From positions 516,932 through 580,931 of the forward strand of contig NZ_FUYR01000002.1 in the NCBI RefSeq assembly GCF_900168015.1: a stretch of DNA of 64,000 nt, given 5' to 3'. Shown here in pieces: positions 9,243 to 19,059 of this stretch (its first letter is position 1; each line of letters begins with the position of its first letter). The notes beneath the pieces were generated by a model. The model was not told where the DNA came from, ran no database searches, and saw only the letters and a list, made by a program, of their open reading frames with translations. The position numbers and the translations under genes are program-made. The DNA comes from Daejeonella lutea (lineage in GTDB: Bacteria > Bacteroidota > Bacteroidia > Sphingobacteriales > Sphingobacteriaceae).

Positions 9243-9386
9243 TTACTTGGAAAGTACAAACCAATCAAGCAGTTTGTATAGAATACCACCAACAAACATA
9301 ATAATGGCTAGTGCATTGATGTAATGCATGACCTTCAAATTAAAATTTGTGGGCCGATTTGGATCTGGCTTTCTAAAGAAGTACAT
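9243..9386 (-). CDS. 47-residue single-pass membrane micro-protein
   Basis: This frame was decoded by hand. It starts MYFFRKPDPNRPTNFNLKVM, continues with a hydrophobic segment (INALAIIMFVGGILYKLL) and ends DWFVLSK then TAA. It lies 36 bp upstream of ridA and just past the ompA terminator, so it probably heads the ridA-DMT-recG run. The basic, proline-rich N-terminus followed by one helix resembles a short Bacteroidota family that I believe is catalogued as DUF6728; that name is from memory and not verified. The function is unknown. Confidence 0.72.
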   Translation of the reverse strand: MYFFRKPDPNRPTNFNLKVMHYINALAIIMFVGGILYKLLDWFVLSK

Positions 9387-9401
9387 CTTGAACAAATCTA
9401 T

Positions 9402-9436
9402 AAAAAAAAATCCCGTTCCGAATAAACGGAACGGGA
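9402..9436 (-). terminator. Intrinsic terminator of ompA
   Basis: TCCCGTTCCG (9411-9420) pairs perfectly with CGGAACGGGA (9427-9436) across a 6-nt loop. On the minus strand it is followed by nine Ts. It lies 32 bp after the ompA stop. Confidence 0.88.
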
Positions 9437-9467
9437 CTCTTTACAATATGCTTTTTAACAATATTGA

Positions 9468-10868
9468 TTATTGCATTTTCGCTTCAACACGACGGTTAGC
9501 GATACGACCTGACTCAGTAGCATTTGATGCAACTGGACGGCTTTCACCAAACGCGCTTGTAGAAATTCTGCTTGCAGCTACACCAGAGTTAACAAGGTAA
9601 GTTTTAACTGAATTTGCTCTATCTCTAGACAAAGTCATGTTGTACTCATTTGTACCTTCTGAAGACGCGTGGCCATCTAATTGAACACGAGCTGAAGAGT
9701 TTGATCTAAGATCTGAAGAGATTCTATCCAAGATTGGGAAAGCATCTGTTCTCAAAACTGAAGAGTCAAACTCGAATTGGATAACATTTCCAGTAGCAGT
9801 AGCTGTCATTGGAGCTGGACATCCATTGTATTCAGCTGTACCTTTAACAGTAGGACAAGCATCTTTTGAATCTGGAATACCGTCAGCGTCAACATCTAAA
9901 GGACAACCTGAACCGTCAACTTTTACACCAGCTTCAGTTCCAGGACATTTGTCTAATTTATCAGCAACACCGTCACCATCTGAATCTTTTAACAGATCCT
10001 GAGCTTCAAGAGCTGCAACACGACCTTTTAATGCTTCAACTTCTTGACGTAATGTTGGATCTTTCAATTCATCATACATCAAAGCAACTGGATTAACCCA
10101 ATCCAAGTTTGGTTTAGCAGTAGAACCTAAAGAGAATTCTAAACCTGCATAACCGTAAGACCATTTATCTTGTGAACTTGGTCTTCCATAATATTGATCA
10201 ATGTTATCACCATCAAGGAAGTTCTGAGTGTAGCCAAGATCAAAATTAACACGCTCAGAAACTTTAAATTTAGCGCCAACACCTACAGGGAAGAAAGATT
10301 CCTGTACATATTTTTCCGAAGAACCATCACCATATCTACCCTTAAGGTCTATAGGACTACGTAGCGCGTAACCAGCGATACCCCATCCACCTTTAGCGTA
10401 AAAATTCAGGTTATTTTCTCTTCTGAGGAAATCTACTGTAGCTACGTTAGCAACACCTGAAAGAGATACTGCATAAGCGATATCAGTTTCGAAACTAGTT
10501 GGAGCTCCAGCAGGAACGAATTTTGGAATGCCGGCTTTTTCAGTAACATTTTCACCTGAAAGCTCACCACGCATTGCGTCTAACTGAAGACCGAATGCGT
10601 GTCCAAGTTGTTTACGCAAAGATAATCCGTAACCTAGCTCAAGATTAGATTTGTTGAAGTCGTTAGTACCACCAGTAAAAACTTGTGGGGCTAAAACGCC
10701 TGCATTAATTCCTAAACTCCATGTTCTGTACTGTCCTCGTCCACCAAACACTTTGGCAGAAGAGCTCGCCGAGCTCGAAGTAGCGTCTTGTGCTTCAGCC
10801 ACACCTGCGAGGCCTAACACTGCTACTACCGAAAACGCAACGGCTTTCTTAATTGTAGAATAATTCAT
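9468..10868 (-). CDS. OmpA-family outer membrane protein with thrombospondin type 3 repeats
   Basis: This 466-residue protein has a signal peptide (about 1-26, ending GVAEAQ), an N-terminal beta-barrel rich in alternating aromatic and polar strands (about 40-255), and a short coiled segment. A calcium-binding thrombospondin-3 stretch follows at about 290-350 (DSDGDGVADKLDKCPG, DVDADGIPDSKDACP). A C-terminal OmpA peptidoglycan-binding domain runs from about 365 to 466 (LDGHASSEGTNEYN, LSRDRANSV, NRRVEAKM). It anchors the outer membrane to peptidoglycan and is probably abundant: it has a consensus promoter, a short leader and a strong terminator. Confidence 0.94.
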   Translation of the reverse strand: MNYSTIKKAVAFSVVAVLGLAGVAEAQDATSSSASSSAKVFGGRGQYRTWSLGINAGVLAPQVFTGGTNDFNKSNLELGYGLSLRKQLGHAFGLQLDAMRGELSGENVTEKAGIPKFVPAGAPTSFETDIAYAVSLSGVANVATVDFLRRENNLNFYAKGGWGIAGYALRSPIDLKGRYGDGSSEKYVQESFFPVGVGAKFKVSERVNFDLGYTQNFLDGDNIDQYYGRPSSQDKWSYGYAGLEFSLGSTAKPNLDWVNPVALMYDELKDPTLRQEVEALKGRVAALEAQDLLKDSDGDGVADKLDKCPGTEAGVKVDGSGCPLDVDADGIPDSKDACPTVKGTAEYNGCPAPMTATATGNVIQFEFDSSVLRTDAFPILDRISSDLRSNSSARVQLDGHASSEGTNEYNMTLSRDRANSVKTYLVNSGVAASRISTSAFGESRPVASNATESGRIANRRVEAKMQ

Positions 10869-10915
10869 ACTTTGTTTTTTTAAAGGTTAACAATTGTTTA
10901 TTAATGTAATTTACA

Positions 10916-10946
10916 CAAAAATAGTCATAAGTTTGACATGTGCAAA
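10916..10946 (-). promoter_or_regulatory. Bacteroidota-type promoter of ompA
   Basis: On the minus strand TTTG (10943-10946), a 19-bp spacer and TATTTTTG (10916-10923) match the Bacteroidota consensus TTTG-N19-TAnnTTTG exactly. The inferred transcript start is about 10909, giving a 5' leader of about 40 nt. Confidence 0.75.
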
Positions 10947-11029
10947 TTAACAAATACTGTTCCAATTATTTTTCAACAACAATTGTTTTCTTTATGGGTT
11001 GTATTTCAACCTAATAATTTGTTGAACTA

Positions 11030-12325
11030 ATGAAATATTCTCCCGTACAAAACTCCCTGTTTAAGCTAAACCGGTTAAATTTCACTAAAAAATTAGCAAG
11101 TAATTCCATAGCGATATTCCAATCTCATGATGAGTTTCCTCGCAGCGGTGACCAAAATCATACATTTAAACAGAATCCAGACGTATTTTACCTTAGCGGC
11201 ATAGACCAAGAGCAGTCTGTTTTGCTGCTTTTTCCTGAGTGTCCTAATCCACTATACAGAGAAGTACTATTTTTAAGACAGACCAATGAGCATATTGCCA
11301 TTTGGGAGGGACATAAACTAACTATTAAGGAAGCTAAAAAAATATCGGGAATAGAAAATATATTTTGGCTGGAGGATTTATGGAAGATTTTGCCGTCAAT
11401 AATAAACTACGCAGACAAAATATACCTTAATACTAATGAGAACGACCGATATGCCCACGAGGTTCCGTATCGCGACATCCGTTTCATAGAAGAAATCCGA
11501 AAACTTTATCCCCTGCACCAGTACGAACGCGCAGCTCCATTGCTCAGGGATCTCAGGCCCATTAAATCTGAAATAGAGATAGAACTCACAAAAAAAGCCT
11601 GCGCTATTACCCGCGATGCTTTCATAAGGATTCTGAAATTTATAAAACCTGGAGTAGGTGAATATGAGATTGAAGCTGAAATAATCCATGAATTTATCCG
11701 GCAGCGCGCAACCGGACACGCATATGCACCAATAATCGCTTCAGGTAAAAACGCAAATATCCTGCACTACACTGACAATAATCAGATCTGCCAGGAAGGT
11801 GATGTAATTTTATTTGATTTTGGAGCTGAATACGCAAATTACAATGCTGATCTCAGCAGGTCTGTACCGGTCAATGGCAAATTTACTAAACGGCAAAAAG
11901 ATGTTTACAACGCCGTTTTAAGAATAATGCAGGAAGCGAAAAAAATGTTAGCCCCTGCAGTCATCTGGAACGAATACCACAATGAGGTTGGGAAATACGT
12001 GACTTCAGAATTGATTGGACTCGGACTTCTAGACAAGCATGATGTAGAAAAACAGGATCCGGCTATGCCCGCGTACAAGAAATATTTTATGCATGGCACA
12101 TCTCATCATTTGGGGCTGGATGTACACGATTTTGCAAGCCGATACCGTCCATTTGAAGCTGGGAATATATTAACATGTGAGCCCGGAATCTATATACCTA
12201 AGGAAGGTCTTGGGATTCGTCTTGAAAATGATATTCTTCTTACGCTAAACGGCAATATTGATTTAATGGCGGATATTCCAATCGAGGCAGAAGAAATTGA
12301 GGATCTGATGAATTCTAAAAGCTAA
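11030..12325 (+). CDS. Aminopeptidase P family (Xaa-Pro) metallopeptidase
   Basis: This 431-residue M24B peptidase has an N-terminal creatinase-like domain with NHTFKQNPDVFYLSG, then the pita-bread catalytic domain. The metal ligands are all visible: the two aspartates of FDFGAEYANYNADLSR, the histidine of MHGTSHHLGLDVHD, and the glutamates of CEPGIYIP and RLENDI. It removes N-terminal residues before proline and is probably cytoplasmic, since no signal peptide is seen. Its stop codon overlaps the meaB stop codon by 4 bp tail to tail. Confidence 0.94.
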   Translation: MKYSPVQNSLFKLNRLNFTKKLASNSIAIFQSHDEFPRSGDQNHTFKQNPDVFYLSGIDQEQSVLLLFPECPNPLYREVLFLRQTNEHIAIWEGHKLTIKEAKKISGIENIFWLEDLWKILPSIINYADKIYLNTNENDRYAHEVPYRDIRFIEEIRKLYPLHQYERAAPLLRDLRPIKSEIEIELTKKACAITRDAFIRILKFIKPGVGEYEIEAEIIHEFIRQRATGHAYAPIIASGKNANILHYTDNNQICQEGDVILFDFGAEYANYNADLSRSVPVNGKFTKRQKDVYNAVLRIMQEAKKMLAPAVIWNEYHNEVGKYVTSELIGLGLLDKHDVEKQDPAMPAYKKYFMHGTSHHLGLDVHDFASRYRPFEAGNILTCEPGIYIPKEGLGIRLENDILLTLNGNIDLMADIPIEAEEIEDLMNSKS

Positions 12326-13209
12326 ACCATTGATTCAACAAAACTGTACAGATTAAAATCTGGATTTGTAGACAATGATATTATGTCTTCTTGCAATTTG
12401 CGTTTATCAATGTTTTTCATTTTAGCTTGCTGCAGGAGTTTCCATGCTTTTTCCGCAAGTAAGTAAGGTTTCCGGCTATTTACTAAAAAGGTATGAGCCT
12501 CAATACTGCTTATTAGTTCATCGACTCCTTCGGCACGGTTGGCCGAAGTTTGTACGACCGGTATCGCCACAGACTTTTGATGAACAAGATTTCTTAAATT
12601 GTTGGTAAAGGTATCTGCACCTTCCCTGTCCGATTTATTGACCACAAAAATATCTGCAATTTCCATTAAACCGGATTTAATATTCTGAATTTCATCTCCA
12701 GATTCCGGCACAAGTACCACTATACTCAAGTCAGCTAATCCAGCAATCTCAACCTCCGACTGCCCGACACCAACAGTTTCCACCAAAATGTAGTCAAATC
12801 CGCACGCTCGCAAAACATCCGTCATCTCGATTGTCTTTGCCGACAGTCCACCTAAAGAGCCTCTTGTTGCAATAGACCTTATATATATATTGTCTTTTGT
12901 AAACTGCTCCGACATTCTTATTCTATCACCCAATAATGAGCCGAGGTTAAATGGAGATGTGGGATCTATTGCTAGTACTGCTATTTTTTTGCCTTTTCCG
13001 GACCAGTTATTTATCAGCGCATTAACTAAAGTACTTTTTCCAGCACCTGGAGGCCCGGTTATTCCGATAACTGGAGTCGACGATAACTTCAAAGTCTTTA
13101 ATAATTGCTCCGCGCCATCAAGCTCATTTTCAACTATTGTCAGAACCCGCGCCAATTCCCTGAAATTATTCGATTCTACCTGACTGACCAATTCCGGAAC
13201 TGTTATCAT
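12322..13209 (-). CDS. meaB: MeaB/ArgK-family GTPase (methylmalonyl-CoA mutase chaperone type)
   Basis: This 295-residue G3E GTPase has a P-loop GPPGAGKST (about 52-60), ETVGVGQSEVEIAG as switch and Walker B region, and NKSD as the base-specificity motif. MeaB guards methylmalonyl-CoA mutase and loads its adenosylcobalamin. No mutase gene is in the window, so the partner must lie elsewhere. It is convergent with the aminopeptidase P gene and divergent from the glycan island. Confidence 0.9.
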   Translation of the reverse strand: MITVPELVSQVESNNFRELARVLTIVENELDGAEQLLKTLKLSSTPVIGITGPPGAGKSTLVNALINNWSGKGKKIAVLAIDPTSPFNLGSLLGDRIRMSEQFTKDNIYIRSIATRGSLGGLSAKTIEMTDVLRACGFDYILVETVGVGQSEVEIAGLADLSIVVLVPESGDEIQNIKSGLMEIADIFVVNKSDREGADTFTNNLRNLVHQKSVAIPVVQTSANRAEGVDELISSIEAHTFLVNSRKPYLLAEKAWKLLQQAKMKNIDKRKLQEDIISLSTNPDFNLYSFVESMV

Positions 13210-13270
13210 TTTTAGATCTATATTTTATCTAAGTTTGCACAAATAAAAGAATTTTATTACACCTTCAGAT

Positions 13271-14263
13271 TTGAAAGATTTGAACATTTCCGTAGTCATT
13301 CCAAACTATAATGGTGTGCATCTTTTTCCTTATACCCTTCCAGCCTTATTCGATGCACTAACTGAGTCAGGAAATCTGTTTGAGGTTATAATAGTAGATG
13401 ACTGTTCGACGGATAATTCAGTTGAATTTCTTCAAGGCAATTTTCCGCAAGTCCGGCTCCTGATTAATTCAAGCAATTCTGGTTTTTCTAAAACTATCAA
13501 TACCGGAATCTTCGCTGCAAAGAATGATCTTGTACTTCTCTTAAATAGTGATGTCAAACTCACATCAAATTATTTTGCTGATCAGCTCAAATACTTTCTT
13601 AGTGATGATACATTCGGAGTGATGGGGAAGATTATTGGATGGGATGACGAAATCGTTCAGGATGGTGCAAAATACCCAAGGTTTGAAGGCTTCAAGCTTA
13701 AGACATCGTTCAATTATTTGATCAAAGACGAACACAAGCCGCTTCAATATAGTATGTACCTCTCAGGTGCCAATGCACTTGTTGACCGGCAGAAACTTTT
13801 GCAATTAGCTGGATTCGACGAAATCTTTACTCCCTTCTACATGGAAGATGTCGACCTTTCAGTACGTGCCTGGAGGGTTGGGTGGAAGTGTTATTTTGAA
13901 CCCCTGTCCATTTGCCGGCACCGAGTATCCACAAGTATAGCAACTAAAGAAAAAAAGCAATTCATTAAAACGGTCTACAATCGCAATAAGATGTATTTTC
14001 ATGCGATTCATTTGGACGGTTTATCGCTCTTGGGATGGTACTTGCAGACTATCTTCGAGTTGGTATTCAGGACAATATTATGTCAATTTTACTTTTTAAA
14101 GGCATTTATAGTCTTTCTTAAAAATGGCAAGCGGGTCAAGGATTCAAAATCAAAACTTGGGAATTTGACTAAACAAATCGGTGGCGACATTAGTCTTCAT
14201 GCCCTGTCCCGTGAGATACAAGGATCAGTTTTAAATCAGAATATTACCTTCTTTAAAAGATAG
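13271..14263 (+). CDS. Family 2 glycosyltransferase (rhamnosyltransferase-like)
   Basis: This 330-residue GT-A enzyme starts MKDLNISVVIPNYNG and carries VDDCSTDNS, NSDVKL (DxD-equivalent), LSGANALVDR and YMEDVDLSVRAW, the typical GT2 acceptor motif. The C-terminal end has a hydrophobic stretch (LVFRTILCQFYFLKAFIVFL), so it is probably membrane-attached. The start codon is TTG at 13271; no suitable ATG exists upstream. A TAAGTTTG -7-like element at 13230-13237 could drive it. It is the first gene of the glycan island. Confidence 0.88.
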   Translation: MKDLNISVVIPNYNGVHLFPYTLPALFDALTESGNLFEVIIVDDCSTDNSVEFLQGNFPQVRLLINSSNSGFSKTINTGIFAAKNDLVLLLNSDVKLTSNYFADQLKYFLSDDTFGVMGKIIGWDDEIVQDGAKYPRFEGFKLKTSFNYLIKDEHKPLQYSMYLSGANALVDRQKLLQLAGFDEIFTPFYMEDVDLSVRAWRVGWKCYFEPLSICRHRVSTSIATKEKKQFIKTVYNRNKMYFHAIHLDGLSLLGWYLQTIFELVFRTILCQFYFLKAFIVFLKNGKRVKDSKSKLGNLTKQIGGDISLHALSREIQGSVLNQNITFFKR

Positions 14264-14326
14264 GCCACAGCCCGTCGGTATCCTGTAATCGTCAAAATGA
14301 CTAACTTTGACTAATAATCTCATTTA

Positions 14327-16174
14327 ATGAAGACGTTTCTAAGACTTTTTTCATTTGCTGCCCCCGTACGAAATTTTGCTATTCCGTTTTTTATCACTTC
14401 CATATTGGGAGTCATCTTTGGCCTATTAAACTTCACGCTGCTTAAACCTGTTTTTGATTTACTTTTTAATCAAACAGCCGAAGTCGCCTCGCAAGCCCCT
14501 GCCACTGCTCCTGTGTTCGACTTTAACTTGTCATACTTCACTGAAATGTTTTATTTTCATTTCCAGTCAATTATAGAACAATCTGGCAAGCTGGAAGCTT
14601 TAAAATGGGTATGCATAGCGATCGTCATTTCAGTTATTCTCAGCAATTTATTCAAATATCTGTCAGCCAGAATTATTGAAGATTTCCGCTTAAGAATAGT
14701 AACCAATATTAGAAGCGCTATTTTCAAAAAACTTACTGAAATTGACCTTCAATACTTTAACACTCAACGGAAGGGCGATCTTATCTCACGTTTCATGACC
14801 GACGTGGTTACAATTCAGGATTCCATTATCCGATCATTGCAGGTTATTCTTCGGGAACCGATTGATATCACTCTGAAATTTGCCGTGCTCTTCATCATAT
14901 CATCTAAACTAACTGTCTTTGCGCTGATTTTAATACCTGTTTCGGGCTTGCTCATCACGACCATTGTTAAAAGGTTGAAAAAGCATGCGAAGGCCGCGCA
15001 GGAATCCCTGGGAATTTTGGTATCAACAATTGACGAGGGCATAGGTGGGGTGAAAGTCATAAAATCTTTCAATGCGGAAGGATATATGCAGGAGAAGTTT
15101 AATAATATTAATATGTGGACGAGTAAAATCCACAGAAGGCTCGCCCGACGTGTATTATTGGCATCGCCGGTTTCAGAAATGATGGGTGTAATAACAGTTG
15201 CCTGTCTCTTGTTTTACGGCGGCACTTTGATACTGGAAGAAGGAGCCGATCTGAGTGGGTCTGAATTTATCGTTTACATTATACTTTTTTCACAGATCAT
15301 CCCTCCCGCAAAGGCCATATCAGAAGCCTTTGGAAACATTACGCAGGGTGTATCAGCAGGGGAACGTATTTATCAATTACTGGATGCTCCTGAAAATATT
15401 ACTGACAAGCCAGATACGCTTTCCAAAAGCTCTTTTGAGGATGAAATAGATGTGAAGAACGTTTCATTTTATTACGACAAAAAAGCTATCCTAAAGAATA
15501 TCAATGTCACTATCAAAAAAGGTGAGACCCTGGCACTTGTTGGACCTTCTGGGGGAGGAAAATCAACTCTGTTGGATCTTTTTCCACGGTTTATGGACCC
15601 TAAATCAGGAAAGATAACTATAGATGGTACTGATATTAAGAATATCAGGATGAGCGACGTGAGGGCATTGATGGGAATTGTAAACCAGGAGGCACTGTTG
15701 TTTAACGACACTATTTTTAATAATATAGCCTTTGGAAGGGCCGTTACTGAAGAGGAAGTGATAGCAGCTGCGAAAATCGCCAATGCTCACGAATTCATTA
15801 TAAACACCGAAGAGGCTTACCAAACAAATATTGGCGACAGGGGAATGAAACTTTCTGGCGGACAAAAACAACGTATATGCATCGCGAGGGCAGTTATTGC
15901 CAATCCTTCTATTCTTCTTCTTGATGAAGCCACTTCAGCATTGGATACTAAATCTGAGAAGTTAGTTCAGGAGGCGCTAAGTAAATTGATGAAAAACAGA
16001 ACAACGATCGTTATTGCTCATCGCCTTAGTACGATTAAGAATGCGGATAAAATACTCGTCTTGGATCAGGGAGAGATAGCCGAATCTGGTTCACATAAAG
16101 ATTTGGTTAAGCTTGATGGTTTATATAGTAAACTTATCGCAATGCAAGGCATAATAAAATCTGATGACGAATAG
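14327..16174 (+). CDS. ABC exporter, MsbA-like lipid/glycolipid flippase
   Basis: This 615-residue half-transporter has six N-terminal membrane helices and a nucleotide-binding domain. Walker A is GPSGGGKST near 406, the signature LSGGQKQR near 509, Walker B ILLLDEATSALD, and the switch is IAHRLSTI. Its resemblance to MsbA and its position between glycosyltransferases suggest that it flips lipid-linked glycan or lipid A. A TAACTTTG element at 14302-14309 gives a likely start site near 14316 and so an independent promoter. Its end overlaps an alternative start of the next gene. Confidence 0.9.
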   Translation: MKTFLRLFSFAAPVRNFAIPFFITSILGVIFGLLNFTLLKPVFDLLFNQTAEVASQAPATAPVFDFNLSYFTEMFYFHFQSIIEQSGKLEALKWVCIAIVISVILSNLFKYLSARIIEDFRLRIVTNIRSAIFKKLTEIDLQYFNTQRKGDLISRFMTDVVTIQDSIIRSLQVILREPIDITLKFAVLFIISSKLTVFALILIPVSGLLITTIVKRLKKHAKAAQESLGILVSTIDEGIGGVKVIKSFNAEGYMQEKFNNINMWTSKIHRRLARRVLLASPVSEMMGVITVACLLFYGGTLILEEGADLSGSEFIVYIILFSQIIPPAKAISEAFGNITQGVSAGERIYQLLDAPENITDKPDTLSKSSFEDEIDVKNVSFYYDKKAILKNINVTIKKGETLALVGPSGGGKSTLLDLFPRFMDPKSGKITIDGTDIKNIRMSDVRALMGIVNQEALLFNDTIFNNIAFGRAVTEEEVIAAAKIANAHEFIINTEEAYQTNIGDRGMKLSGGQKQRICIARAVIANPSILLLDEATSALDTKSEKLVQEALSKLMKNRTTIVIAHRLSTIKNADKILVLDQGEIAESGSHKDLVKLDGLYSKLIAMQGIIKSDDE

Positions 16175-16175
16175 C

Positions 16176-17234
16176 ATGAAAGTGAATATTATCCTACCCT
16201 TTGTAGCTACCAAGCCTATTGGAGGAATAAAGATAATGTACCAATATGCTAATGAACTTGCTAAGCGCAATCATTTGGTTACTATCTACCACTCTGCGAC
16301 CAGGTATGAAAGACCCAATTTTTTACCCGTCGCTTTGAGAGTACTTCTTTTTAAACTAAAAAATCAGGAAAAGCCATCCTGGTTTCAGTTTCATGAATCT
16401 GTTGAAAGCAGGATTGTTGCGGATGTGACTAACAGTACTATTAAAGATGGAGATGTAGTATTTTCTACATGGTGGGGACTTGCTTTTATGGTTGACAAGC
16501 TATCGCCTTCCAAGGGTAATAAATTTAATCTCATACAGGATTACGAAATCTGGAAAGGAAATACTGAATTAGTACATCAGTCATACCATCTACCTTCGGT
16601 GCACCTGGTGATAGCCAGGTATCTTTCAAAATTATTAGAAGATGTTTCGGGTAAGAGGCCTCTTTATTTGCCGAACGCTATCGATCTTGACAAATTTAAA
16701 ATTGAAATTGATCCTGAAAAGAGGAGTGATGCGACGATCTGTATGCTTTACTCTGAGGAACCGCGTAAAGGAACTTCATTTGGTATGGATGCTTTATATA
16801 AGTTGAAGAAGCTAAGATCAGATCTTAAAATCGAATTATTCAGCATTTTTAAAAATCCGGGAAACCTGCCGGAATGGATTACTTTTAACTATAAGCCAAC
16901 AGATCTTAGAGCTTTGTATAATCGGAATGCAATATTTTTTTCCCCCAGCCTTGGCGAAGGCTGGGCTCTTCCGCCCGCGGAGGCTATGGCCTGTGGATGT
17001 GCGGTGGTCTGTACTGATATTGGGGGACACCATGATTACTCAATTGATGGTGAGACTGTACTTTTGGTGCAAGTGAAAAATCCGGAAGACATGACAGAGA
17101 AGCTTTTGAAGCTGATTGAAGACCGTGAGAGAAGATTAAGTATTTCACGGAATGGGACAAACTTCCTGTTAGATAATTTTAACTGGCAACTATCTGTTAA
17201 TTTACTCGAGGAATATTTTGAAAAGTATTCATAA
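16176..17234 (+). CDS. Family 4 glycosyltransferase
   Basis: This protein has about 352 residues from the ATG at 16176 (MKVNIILPFVATKPIGG); an ATG at 16164 would add four residues and overlap the ABC gene by 11 bp. The C-terminal GT-B half carries FFSPSLGEGWALPPAEAMACGCAVVCTD, broken here by no gap, in which the E-x7-E type nucleotide-sugar motif is evident. The N-terminal GGIK segment after IG is the acceptor-side loop. It probably adds a hexose to the island's surface glycan. Confidence 0.86.
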   Translation: MKVNIILPFVATKPIGGIKIMYQYANELAKRNHLVTIYHSATRYERPNFLPVALRVLLFKLKNQEKPSWFQFHESVESRIVADVTNSTIKDGDVVFSTWWGLAFMVDKLSPSKGNKFNLIQDYEIWKGNTELVHQSYHLPSVHLVIARYLSKLLEDVSGKRPLYLPNAIDLDKFKIEIDPEKRSDATICMLYSEEPRKGTSFGMDALYKLKKLRSDLKIELFSIFKNPGNLPEWITFNYKPTDLRALYNRNAIFFSPSLGEGWALPPAEAMACGCAVVCTDIGGHHDYSIDGETVLLVQVKNPEDMTEKLLKLIEDRERRLSISRNGTNFLLDNFNWQLSVNLLEEYFEKYS

Positions 17235-18186
17235 AAGTCAACCCCTCGTCTCAATAGCGATGTGCACCTATAATGGTGAAAGATTTCTCACTGAACAATT
17301 GCGTTCGATATTAGAACAAACCTATCCAAATTTGGAATTAGTAATCGTGGATGATAACTCCACAGACAATACAATCCAAATAATCAACTCTTTCTTACCC
17401 AATCCGATAATACGTTTTCATCGCAACGAAAAAAATTTAGGTTATGCCGCTAACTTCGGAAATGCAATTGCTCTATGTAAAGGCGAATACATTTCATTGG
17501 CAGATCAGGACGATATTTGGTTACCCGAGAAAATAGAAATCCTGGTCGCTGGGATAAGGGGCTTATCGGGGATTTATCACAATTCCGCTTTTATGAATGA
17601 TGACGGTATACTTACCGGCATTAAATTGTCGGATAAAGTTCATTTCGTTTCCGGAAAAATTCCCGAAAGCCTAATACTATACAATTATCTTGCTGGTCAT
17701 ACCCTTATGATCAACCGTGAAGTTTTAACACAGGCCTTACCCATCCCCAAAGGCATTTACCATGACTGGTGGCTTGCATTTGTGTGTATGAATCTGAAGG
17801 GACTAAATTATATTGAACAGCCTTTGGTTTACTATCGGATTCATGAATCAAACCAAACAGTACTCGAAGAGCAAAATCGCAAGTTTAACAAGACCGACAC
17901 CAAATCGGTCAGGCGTTATAAAAAATTAAGGAAACTGGCCGGCTCTATCCAGGTGTTGAAGATTTTTGGTAGTGCACCTTTCATCTCCCCAAAGCTTGGG
18001 AAACTAATTGAGCAATTAATCATTTTAGAAAGAGGCCGGGTTGGACAATTCTTTTCCTTTGAATTGCTCACTTTCCTGATAAGGAATATTTCAATCTATA
18101 AAAGTGGTCACAGAGGTTATCTGGGTAAGTTGAATGCCATGAGGAAAGATAGTTTTGGGATTTATAAATGCCGGCAGCTATCTTGA
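17218..18186 (+). CDS. Family 2 glycosyltransferase
   Basis: This 322-residue GT-A protein has VSIAMCTYNGERFL, VDDNSTDNT, LADQDDIW (DxD region) and a mid-protein HDWWLAFV acceptor motif. That arrangement is typical of rhamnosyl- and galactosyl-adding GT2 enzymes of O-antigen clusters. The start is a TTG at 17218, overlapping the preceding gene by 17 bp; no ATG lies upstream of the catalytic start, so coupled translation is likely. Its 3' end overlaps the convergent glycosyltransferase gene by 9 bp. Confidence 0.87.
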   Translation: MKSIHKSQPLVSIAMCTYNGERFLTEQLRSILEQTYPNLELVIVDDNSTDNTIQIINSFLPNPIIRFHRNEKNLGYAANFGNAIALCKGEYISLADQDDIWLPEKIEILVAGIRGLSGIYHNSAFMNDDGILTGIKLSDKVHFVSGKIPESLILYNYLAGHTLMINREVLTQALPIPKGIYHDWWLAFVCMNLKGLNYIEQPLVYYRIHESNQTVLEEQNRKFNKTDTKSVRRYKKLRKLAGSIQVLKIFGSAPFISPKLGKLIEQLIILERGRVGQFFSFELLTFLIRNISIYKSGHRGYLGKLNAMRKDSFGIYKCRQLS

Positions 18187-19050
18187 TAAACATTTAAGAT
18201 ATAACCTCGCGTAGATACCCCAACCGAATTTTCGCCTAACACCACTCCGATTCAAAACCTGAATACAACCTAACGAGCTGATTCCCGATTTACGCATAGT
18301 CGTAATGAATGACTTGAATGCTTGTTGCTCACATTTTATGATTTCAGAACGCTCTAGCGCGGCTACATTCACAGGGAGTTGAGGTTTCCATTTCTCATGC
18401 AGCAGGAGCATTTCCTCTATCCATTCTTTGTTGAAGTTTCCTTCTGAGTAATGAGTCAATAAAACATCGGAGGTTACTGCAACGTCAAACCTTTGTCCGA
18501 TTGCTAAGGAAATATCAATGTCATAACCATGGAACTTCCGGAGAAGTTGCTGGTCAAATTTAATTTCCAAAAGTATGTCCTTCCTGCTGCAGAACCAAAC
18601 CCCATCAACTACAGCTACCAAAGTTGTGCTCTTGGCTGACTTATTTATTAGGGCATCATCTTTTCTTGACGCGGAATATTTATACTTCTGGAGGAGATTT
18701 GAAAAGTTAATCCTCTCTCTCATACAAGTGCTATCCCAGCCCGACGGAGAATAAGATTTAAAACTGCTTCCTGCTATGCCTAAAAGTCCTAACCGCTCAT
18801 TCTCGCCGAACGCTTCCAGGACCCGGGCGCCCCATTCTGGCGTGTTCAGTTCAACATCTTCATGCATGAAGCAAAGTATACTATATTTTGCGTCACGTGC
18901 TCCTTCATTATAGACTTCGCTTATACCTCGCTGAGCATCTGAATTATCATAAGCAATAATCTCATGCTCTACACCAATAGTCTTTTCTATATTGCTTTTT
19001 AGAGTCTTTAAGAGTTCAGAATTTGCAGAGCAGATTATTATAGAAATCAT
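18178..19050 (-). CDS. Glycosyltransferase-like protein (Glyco_tranf_2_5 type)
   Basis: This 290-residue protein begins MISIIICSANSELLKTL, has IAYDNSDAQRGISEVYNEG and CFMHEDVELN (the DxD-equivalent HEDV), and a FHGYDIDISLAIG acceptor block. These fit the Pfam GT2-like group often found next to FkbM methyltransferases. It lies 9 bp downstream of the FkbM gene, with which it forms a two-gene minus-strand unit. It runs head-on into the plus-strand glycan genes. Confidence 0.78.
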   Translation of the reverse strand: MISIIICSANSELLKTLKSNIEKTIGVEHEIIAYDNSDAQRGISEVYNEGARDAKYSILCFMHEDVELNTPEWGARVLEAFGENERLGLLGIAGSSFKSYSPSGWDSTCMRERINFSNLLQKYKYSASRKDDALINKSAKSTTLVAVVDGVWFCSRKDILLEIKFDQQLLRKFHGYDIDISLAIGQRFDVAVTSDVLLTHYSEGNFNKEWIEEMLLLHEKWKPQLPVNVAALERSEIIKCEQQAFKSFITTMRKSGISSLGCIQVLNRSGVRRKFGWGIYARLYLKCLSR

Positions 19051-19059
19051 GATAGGTAC

